A stretch of DNA of 64,000 nt. It comes from Diphasiastrum complanatum (lineage: Eukaryota; Streptophyta; Lycopodiopsida; Lycopodiales; Lycopodiaceae). The stretch spans positions 19,999,117 to 20,063,116 of the forward strand of contig CM055106.1 of assembly GCA_029204225.1 (NCBI GenBank), in the 5' to 3' direction. The notes below the pieces were generated by a model. It had not been told where the DNA came from. It saw only the letters and a list, made by a program, of their open reading frames with translations, and did no database searches. Positions 56,583 through 64,000 of the stretch are shown piece after piece. Position 1 is the first letter of the stretch, and each line of letters opens with the position of its first letter. The translations under genes were made by a program, and so were the position numbers.

Positions 56583-56648
<66 letters not shown>
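56583..56648. repeat. (GA)n microsatellite
   Basis: About 66 bp. No LINE hairpin on either side; flanks are GC-rich and unassigned. Confidence 0.9.
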
Positions 56649-56650
<2 letters not shown>

Positions 56651-56849
56651 CAGCTGACGGCTGTGAGGGATTGAGGCCCGCCATCCCTCCACCTCTATTC
56701 CTGCCATCACTCATAGGTTAACCAGTAGATAGGGCGCACAATATGCATCAGGAGGAGCGCGATTCAGGAGGCTGCCCACCATCGTTTTTTCCATTTTTTT
56801 TCTGTGGAAACATTTGCTTGAAGCTTATCACATCAATCACTGTGCTTTC

Positions 56850-58765
56850 CTATCTCTTATCAGGGATATATAACGGATGCAACAAACCACCAGCCTTATG
56901 TTGTTTAGCCTTTGCTAGTTGACAGGGCTTGCATTTAACTACATATGACTCGACATATGATTTATTAAAACTCCCTTTTAACCAAGTCCAGAGTCCTGTG
57001 TATACCGGGATGTCCTGCACAGGGTATGTCATGACATTCAAACAAAATCTTGCATTTGAGCTCCTCATCCCCAGGTACACAAAATTTTCCATTCCAAAAT
57101 AGCAATCCATCGCGAAGTAAATTGTCCCACAATCTTCTTATCTTTGTTTGTTAGTTGAGTCCCTTGTGAACTTGACTCAACATTGTCCACATTTCTTCCG
57201 GTCTGAACAATGTTCCAAATATGACCAAAATGGGAGTCAGATTCATATTTTCCTCTCAGCGAAAGATATAGATCTGTGAAAATCTGGGTGAATGACAACT
57301 CATTCAGTTCATCGATCCAACTAAGAGCATCCGCAACTTGATTAGAGCTGCCTCTTATGTAACGAATTTCATGATCAAATTCTTGCATCAATTCAGGCCA
57401 TTGAGCTTTCCTCCCCGAAGATCATGTTGATTGCAAAAATACTTAAAGAGGTTGGTGATCCGTATACACTATAAACTTACTACCATACAAGTAGTGTCTC
57501 CAGGTTCTAAGTGCATGGATTACTGCAAACAATTCCTTTTCCTGCTTAGTATAACGCAACTGAGCACCAGTGAATTTTTTGCTTTCAAACGCTAGTGGCC
57601 TATCCATTTGTAATAGAACCGCCCCAATTGCAATATCACTTGCATCAGTTCTCACGACGTAAGGTAAGTCTAGATTTGCAATTTGTAACATGAGAGCTGA
57701 AACAACCAATGTTTTAAGTTTCTCAAAACACTGATTCAATTCCTCGTTCCAAACAACAGGCGGACTAGGTTGATTCCTCTTTTTCTTTTAATTAACAATC
57801 CCTTTTGTCAGATTATTGAGCGGAGCTACAACCTTAGCATAATCCTTAATAAATATTCTGAAGAAAACGGTAAATCCTAAAAACGATTTAACTTGCTTCA
57901 TAGTTCCCAGAATTGGCCACTCAATCACAATCTTGATTTTATCCTCGTCAATCTTGATCCCATTAACTGTGATCTTATGACCGAGATAAAGCAACTCTTG
58001 CTTAAAGAATTCACACTTGGACGCTTTAGCATAGGGTAACTCCTGCTGGAGTTTCATCAAGATGATTCTCAGGTGCTCTAATGTGTTCCTTAAAGGTTTT
58101 ACTGTAGGCAAGAATATCATCTAGGAATACTACCACAAACTTCCCCAAATATGGACGAAATAAATCGTTCATCATTTGTTGGAACGTTGCTGGAGCATTC
58201 GTTAACCCGAAAGGCAACACTAAGAACTCATAATGACCAAATCTAGAACGAAATCTTGTCTTTTGGACATCTTCCGATTTAATTCTTATTTGATGGTACC
58301 CTATCCTGAGATCTATCTTGGTGAAATATTGAGCTCCACCCAAGTGATTTACAAGGTCATCCATCCTGGGTAACGGATATTTATTCTTGACAGTCACCTT
58401 ATTTAAGCCCTTGTAATCAACACACATTCGGAAACCTCCATCTTTCTCACTTTTAGAAGAACAGGGGCGCCCCAAGGTTGTATATGTCCCATCCTTAGAT
58501 AATTTTCTATTTGATTTGAAATCTCTGTCTCCTCTTTCTGAGAAAACCTATAAGGTTGTCTAGAGATAGGTTGACTTCCTAAAAATAACTCAATCCTGTG
58601 GTCTACTGACCTAGATGGTGGTAAACCATGAGGTAATTCAGATGGAAAAACATCCCTAAATTCATTTATGATCTGTTCTTTCATTGCTTGTTCATGATCT
58701 AAATTTACTGAGTTAAGAATTGCTGAGAATTGACGCATAAGACTGCATTTCGTACTCATTTGTAT
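56850..58765 (-). mobile_element. Gypsy element (third family), RT to integrase start
   Basis: Minus strand: linker FRDVFPSELPHGLPPSRSVD with DHRIELFLGSQPI (58640-58560); [67 protein letters not shown] (catalytic LDD intact, about 58105-58130); RNase H VVRTDASDIAIGAVLLQ and TKQEKELFAVIHALRTWRHY, TDHQPL; DALSWIDELNELS; integrase zinc region CKPCQLAKAKQHKAGGLL ending near 56850. Frames change several times. It is cut on the left in the integrase and on the right at 58765 by chromovirus copy 4. Confidence 0.85.
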
Positions 58766-58879
58766 GAATTTCGTGTTCTTCCATTTGGTGTTCAGAATGG
58801 TCCACCGACATTTTAGAATGCTATGAATAATATTTTACGTCCTCTTTTAGGATGATCGTTTATACCACTATGGTGCTTT

Positions 58880-60239
58880 ATGTATTCCCAGTTCTCTTTC
58901 CATTCATCCTCAGTTGATGTCTGATGCTCATGCTTCCCCTATTGGTGCCCATTTTGGTTTTCAGAAGTCTTATGCACGTCTTGAGGACCATTTCTATTGG
59001 CCATCCATGAAGTCTGAGCTAGCCCATCTTATTCGTGATTGTCCTTTTTGTGCCCGTAATAAATATTCCCCTGCTAAGTCCGCTGGTTTGCTCTAGAGTT
59101 GGCCCATTCCTCATCGCCAGTGGACGGATATTTCTATGGATTTTATCCTTGGTCTTCCTCATACCCGTCGTGGTCATGACTCTTGTATGGTGGTGGTGGA
59201 TTGGTTCTCGAAACAGGCACACTTTATACCGGTCCGCAGTACTATTACAGCTCAGCAGTGCACACGTCTTTTTCTATAAGAGTTTTTTCGCCTGCATGGT
59301 ATGCCACGTACTATCATATCTGATCGGGATAGTAAGTTTACATCTACATTTTGGACAGAGCTTATGCGTATGTTGGATGTACAACATCTGATGGGCACTG
59401 CATATCATTCTACTGCTGATGGGCAGACTGAGGTCCTTAATCGGATCCTTGAGGATTACCTTCGACATTTTGTTTCTCCTTCTGGGAAGGATTGGGATCA
59501 ACATTTATGTTTGGCAGAGTATAGCTATAATAGCTCTGTTAGTACCAACACTGGAGTTTAACCTTTCTTATTGGCTCATGGGTATGCTCCACTTTTGCCA
59601 GGGGTGCCTCTTCCTCCTGATGATAAACCAGTTACTATTGCTTCTTTTTTATCCGGTGCTCGCGAGCTTATTGCTAGGTCTACTACTCACTTACAGTAGG
59701 TTCAGCAGCGCTATCAGACTTTTGTTGATCGTCATTGCCGTCATGTTGAGTTTCAAGTTGATGATATGGTTTACCTCTGATTACGCTTTGCACGTCATCA
59801 CTTTGTTCAGGGTCACGCTTCTACTAAGAAGCTTGCACCACGCTATTATGGGCCTTATTGTATCTTGGATCGCCTCAGCCCTGTTACGCGGTTACAGTTG
59901 CCGAATTCTACACGAGCCTGTGATATCTTTCATGTTAGCCTTTTACGAGCTGCCATTGAGGATGATGCTCCTCGCGATCTCACATTTCCTACAGAGCCAG
60001 AGCTGTTCCCTTTTTTGCCAGCTGCCATCCATCAGGTTCGCCTTCAGTATAGTCGACGTCGTAGGCAGGTTCAGTTTTTAGTCCAGTGGGATGGTCGTCC
60101 TCTTGAGGAGGCCACTTGGGAGCCTATTGATGTCTTTTATCATACACCGTTATTGGCAGAGCAGGCTCGAGCCCTCATGGCTTTAGTTCTCTCCTCTACT
60201 ACAGATGTTATTGTAGATGTTCCCTCTACTTCATGATTC
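58880..60239 (+). pseudogene. Chromovirus copy 4 integrase and chromodomain
   Basis: HASPIGAHFGFQKSYARLED and CPFCARNKYSPAKSAGLL (zinc region), WTDISMDFILGLPHTR, ISDRDSKFTSTFWTELMRML, GQTEVLNRILEDYLRHFVSP (DDE residues present), KLAPRYYGPYCILDRLSPVT, ACDIFHVSLLRAAIEDDAPR and the chromodomain QFLVQWDGRPLEEATWEP; stop 60237. A few stops and shifts interrupt it. Better preserved than copy 3 in the core. Confidence 0.85.
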
Positions 60240-60462
60240 GGCTAGCTATGACTATTCTTTTATGTTTTGCTTGTAGTATTTGCTTAGTACTTGATTTACA
60301 CAGTTATGATACTTTTGGGGTATCTGTTGTGACGACTTATGTCCTCTCCATCAGTATTTCCATTAGTTCATGATTTTTCAGTATCTAGCATGCTTACATT
60401 ATTGTTCTAGATAGTCAATATCCTTGTTAGCCGGTGGAGGGCTTTGTTTTTCTGCAGGGGAG

Positions 60463-60835
60463 AGTTATGGACTTGGCTCATTACATTCGCCACGTCCATT
60501 CTTTTATTCATGCATAAGCAGGCCTAAGGGCCCTTTTTTATTCATATACTGGCCTTGGGCCCTATTTGGTCATATTTTTTAGGACTTGGTCACGTTGATT
60601 TGGAGTGGGGGTCCTCCTATTGGGAGGGCGCACTATTTTCCCTTCAAATCCTTTTTCCCTCCCTTTTTTTGATCCTCTATTTGATTCAGGGAGAGGGTAT
60701 ATGTAGGGCAACATTGTATTCCTTTATTCAGTTTATGATGATTGCTCCTCTTTAGCCTCCTTAAGCATTCTCTCTTTCTGCTTTCTAGCTTAAGTCCTGC
60801 TTTCTAGCATAGCTAGTGAATCTTAGCTTGTAACT
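60463..60835 (+). repeat. Chromovirus copy 4, 3' LTR (373 bp)
   Basis: AGTTATGGACTTGG to TTGTAACT, same AGTTA/TAACT ends. Contains GGGAGGGCGCACTATTTTCCC-type motif (60622) and TATATGTAGGG (60697). Confidence 0.82.
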
Positions 60836-62391
60836 GCGCCGTACTCAACTGCTGGCAAATCACCATATAGGATGGTGCACCTGGATTTGCAGCTTGATTT
60901 GAAGTTTCTTTGGCCATCTCTATTTATCTAGTCCTGGAAATTACTAAAATTAGTTAATATCTGATTAACTATCAGTGAAGTATAGTTGACCAAAATTTGA
61001 CTGAAATTGACTCCAGTATGGTCAATTCACTAATTTTAGAACATTTTATAGATAATTCAAGAAACTGGAAAAAAACGGATTTAATTTTTTTAAAAAATTT
61101 TACGTAACTTTAAAATTCGTCAAAAACACTATCAGTATTTAGGCAATTGAAATCGAAAAAACGATTCACTATTCGATTCCTAATCTTACTGAATTAATGT
61201 CTATCAGGCATGCATAACATGCGACATTAATTGCTATTTTTGACTTTATGGAATTTTACGTAAATTTTGATTCTACGGAAATTGTCAGCCATAAATCCTG
61301 ATTTGTGTCCTAACTGTCAGAGCACATGCGTATAACCACTCAAAACAAATGTGAATCCCTCATGCATATCAGAATCACTTTGAGAATCATCATGCAATAA
61401 CTCCATGCAATCACAGTACGACAAATTAGGAAATTGACTAGCATGCAATCAGAACAATTTCAAATTTTGCCAATTTTACTCACAAAATTGCAAAACTTCA
61501 GATAATCATAACTTTGGCTAGAGGACACCAAATTGGGTGTTGTGAAGCTCAGAATAGAGGGAGACCTAGTGATAAGACACTTGCCACATCAGCCTGCCAC
61601 TTAGGCTTCACACGTGCGAGATCAGAGCAGCCAAAAATCTGTAGGACGGCGCACTTTTCTAGACCAAATGATCAAAAAACATGCAAACACCTCACCAAGC
61701 CCAAAAGTGATTCTACCAACAGTCTTAAATGGTCTATTAGACCTCCATGAAGCATTTTTACAGGTCCTATGCAGCAGTATGGGCTGAGAACAAAGATTTC
61801 TTGATTTGTAGAAGTCAAAATAGCTTCAAACTTTATGGACTTATGAAAAAACAAGCAAAAATCATGATTTTTAGCTCTTTTCCGGTTTTTTCTTCACTAT
61901 AAAGTGGAAATTTATGACATACAACTCTTTCTCTACCACATGCAAACAAATTTACAGAATTATAACCATCTAATTGATTTGATCTTGCTGGATTTTGGTT
62001 TTTACTATCTATTTTGTGTCAAAAAGCATGAAAAACCAAGCAATTTTGACCAAAACATAGCCTAGAATCATAAATCATTGAAAGGTCCGGCATGCATCAT
62101 TAATTCTATCATTAATATGAAAGTACACTTGCTGGAAAATTTAGATCTGCATAAGATTTGAGCTACACAACAAAAAGCTCCAAAAAGCAACACAAATTGG
62201 CTTTCTAAGACAATTTTCCATAAACCACAAAAACAAGCAAGAGAGACATGGATCTTAGTAACATGCAAATTGAAATTGGGAAGATCCACCAACTTGCACA
62301 CTTGTTCCACCACTTGGATGAGAATACTAGTTGATCTCCACCAAAATTCCAATGAAAAGCACCACTTCTCCAAGTTTCCCGATCTTCGTAA
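60836..62391. other. AT-rich unassigned region
   Basis: No coding signal. Frequent CATGCAA/ATTTTGAC words. It may be the interior of the LTR-type element suggested by the primer site at 62392. Confidence 0.35.
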
Positions 62392-62408
62392 GCCTTGCTC
62401 TGTTACCA
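62392..62408 (-). other. Putative LTR primer-binding site
   Basis: Minus strand TGGTAACAGAGCAAGGC resembles a tRNA-Met-type primer site. A minus-strand TATA region CTCTATATAAGGAGG lies about 220 bases upstream (62613-62627), as expected in an LTR. No coding follows. Confidence 0.35.
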
Positions 62409-62773
62409 CTATAAGGGAAAGCTCCTCAAGATCATGCTTACAAGACAAACACAATGGGATACACACAATGGAGAAACCGCCCAACTAAGTAGAAGCAACC
62501 AATCAACTCTAAAAGCTTCACCCCCAAGCCAAGGAATAGGAAGCATGAAAGTAGAGTGAGAGCCTGGCAATGAATGAACCACAAATGTGTGTAGTAGGGC
62601 GAGTTTGGCCTCCTTATATAGAGCCTAGAACCACCTGTGCACATGGTAGATTCATCTAGAATAGAGTCTCTATGCATGGATCCTCTATTCATAGAATTGC
62701 TATTGATAACTCTGCACATGCATACACTGTCCCAAACCTTGTACTAACTCCATTTAGTGTGTTATGGGCCTCA

Positions 62774-62832
62774 CAAGGATATTAGTTACTTTTAGGTCAC
62801 GTCCAGTATGACGTGGCATAACTAATATCTTG
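62774..62832. repeat. 59-bp inverted repeat with paired ACGT boxes
   Basis: Arms CAAGGATATTAGTTA and TAACTAATATCTTG pair over 14 bp with one bulge; an inner CACGTC/GACGTG pairing encloses CAGTAT. It lies about 940 bases upstream of the ARF exon. It may be a MITE-like relic or a cis-element. Confidence 0.6.
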
Positions 62833-62904
62833 TTTCACTAGAGTACCGTGTATCCAAGACTATGAATATACTGAATCTTATGTACTGGTCATGAACATAA
62901 CAAT

Positions 62905-62979
62905 ATCTCAGACCAAATGAGAATGGCTGTGCAAGATATGCTGGAAGAATAGGAAGGCCCATAGCATCCAGCTGTGATA

Positions 62980-62982
<3 letters not shown>
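62905..62982 (-). pseudogene. LINE-A fragment next to (CT)n
   Basis: Minus strand, immediately after (CT)n: LDAMGLPILPAYLAQPFSFG and LRY, matching 44775-44700. It is 5' truncated at the microsatellite; the 3' part is lost. Confidence 0.6.

Positions 62983-63034
<52 letters not shown>
62983..63034 (-). repeat. (CT)n 5' of a LINE-A fragment
   Basis: GA on the plus strand, CT in the sense of the adjoining LINE fragment. Confidence 0.95.
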
Positions 63035-63038
<4 letters not shown>

Positions 63039-63194
63039 ACATACGCTAAATTCTAGCTTCAAAAATCCATCATCGCGTTAATCCTATTTGTTATCCTTTT
63101 GGTTGTCCTTAGTCATGATTATGTACTTTGGTTGGCCAGCATGTCAATTGGTGGTTCTGATTTGTATGGGCACCTGATGGCAATCGTTACTTGG

Positions 63195-63335
63195 GATGGC
63201 ACCAACGCAAGAGCTCAGCTTTGATTCACTATCCCATGTCGAGTCGACTCAGAATACTTCCCTCAAATTTCAAATATTCTTTCTCAATTCAGTTTACCTC
63301 TGCTACTAATCAATGTGCTGGACATAAAACTTCCA
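63195..63335 (+). repeat. Dispersed repeat shared with 42345-42535
   Basis: Direct, diverged copy: GATGGCACCAA, TTTGATTCACTATCC, GTCGACTCAGAATA, CAAATATTCTTTCT and GTGCTGGACATA occur in the same order in both places. Unknown element. Confidence 0.55.
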
Positions 63336-63771
63336 ACAAAACCAGCTGCCAGAAACTGTTGAGTTCTCCCTTTTGCAAAAGTGGAGTTCTGTTCCCCACC
63401 TGCTAACAATTTGCTATGATAAATGGCAGCCTATACCATCTACCATCTACATACAAAGTTATTATTTCAGACTTGAAAAAACAGACTTACAATTGCAGTC
63501 AAGCAGCCTTGTAAAATACTTGCAGCAGGAGAGCCATACTTCCTCCTTCAATTTCGGACTGGGTCCAGTGCCTAGCATTTTCTGAGCTGCTGATATCTAG
63601 CTTTTCATGTTTTCATACTTTTGTACTTTTGACCTTTACAATCACCCGAGTTCTCAAAAGGAACATTTGGTGTTGTATGGGGCATTTTTCCAGCAAGCTA
63701 AAATTAAGTAGCATATGATGCTAAAATTAGGTAGCATATGATGCTAAATGATAGTTTTGATGTTGTTGCAG

Positions 63772-63884
63772 AAGAAAAGCAGGTTTTCAATGCAGCCCTG
63801 TGGCTTGAATGTGCTGGGCCTCTTGTTCGACTACCAACAGTGGGAAGCCATGTGGTATACTTTCCGCAAGGTCATGGAGAACAA
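63772..63884 (+). CDS. ARF: Auxin response factor (ARF), early exon
   Basis: Transcription factor of auxin signalling. The exon lies between an acceptor TTGTTGCAG| (63771) and a donor |GTATGT (63885) and encodes [20 protein letters not shown], then [15 protein letters not shown]. This is the hallmark segment just before the B3 DNA-binding domain in ARFs (consensus [25 protein letters not shown]), and an intron after GHSEQ is typical. The gene runs rightward past the window edge; the start codon exon was not found and may be far upstream or in the preceding repeat-rich DNA. The subfamily cannot be told. Confidence 0.85.
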
Positions 63885-64000
63885 GTATGTTGCTGTGTAA
63901 AGTAAGCTTGTTTGTATGAATGGGAAGGCTGATGATTGTTCTGCTTTGTATCAGCCACAATATTACTCCTTGGCCTGCTATTTGAAAATATTCAATGTTT

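Larger units (their letters stand above)
58770..60835 (+). mobile_element. Chromovirus copy 4: RT stub, integrase, chromodomain, 3' LTR
   Basis: Begins inside RT (VYEFRVLPFGVQNGPPTF, then NAMNNILRPLLG) and jumps within about 10 bases to the integrase N-terminus (near 58855), deleting the catalytic RT motif and RNase H. Integrase and chromodomain follow to a stop at 60237, then a purine tract GCAGGGGAG and the 3' LTR. The family is the same as copies 1 and 3, with a different internal deletion. Confidence 0.82.

Overview
The window is repeat-dominated nuclear DNA of a land plant. The firmest host signal is at the right edge: a spliced exon (63772-63884, +) of an auxin response factor (ARF). 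A possible first exon of a second, unidentified gene lies at 5079-5290 (-). Almost everything else is decayed, nested retrotransposon sequence with long CT/GA microsatellites. Penelope-like elements together with chromodomain Ty3/gypsy, Ty1/copia and LINE relics would suit a large, possibly seed-free plant genome such as a fern. That placement is inference; the species cannot be read from the sequence.

Layout: 0.3-3.2 kb, Penelope-like element (PLE, -). 3.4-9.3 kb, mostly unassigned, with the candidate exon and an ACATGC-rich minisatellite. 9.3-11.35 kb, chromovirus copy 1 (gag fused to chromodomain by deletion). 11.35-14.6 kb, a different gypsy element whose RT-RNase H-integrase block is inverted inside its own flanks. 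16.5-21.9 kb, LINE, PLE and copia fragments. 22.0-25.8 kb, LINE-1 (+), followed by an ORF1 relic. 27.7 kb, hAT relic. 30.3-31.7 kb, ~123-bp tandem array. 32.4-33.9 kb, copia (-). 34.5-38.7 kb, chromovirus copy 3 (-) between LTRs, nested in another LTR-type element. 39.9-41.5 kb, copia gag. 43.9-47.6 kb, four LINE-derived units head to tail (-). 48.3-50.1 kb, chimeric LINE-2 (+). 50.40-50.81 kb, a 403-bp miniature LTR element (TRIM) carrying a tRNA-like cloverleaf in each LTR. 51.4-52.8 kb, LINE and gypsy ends. 56.8-60.8 kb, two gypsy elements end to end. 62.9-64 kb, LINE fragment and the ARF gene.

Two systems stand out. (1) A LINE family ends in a compact hairpin, AATAAA-like or ATT-rich sequence and a (CT)n tail. 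Its copies, including 5'-truncated ones, also begin directly after (CT)n in the same sense, so copies are chained head to tail through CT arrays. This is what a (CT)n-targeted LINE would leave. The hairpin stems covary between copies, and the ORF2 C-terminus carries a zinc knuckle and two PCNA-binding (PIP-box) like motifs. Shorter members carry only ORF1. (2) The TRIM has 144-bp LTRs, a Met-type primer-binding site, a polypurine tract and a near-5-bp target duplication, with box A/box B tRNA-like sequence in both LTRs. It is analogous to Cassandra, whose LTRs carry 5S rRNA sequence, but uses a tRNA-type promoter.

All retroelement reading frames seen are interrupted or partial; no intact autonomous element is present.
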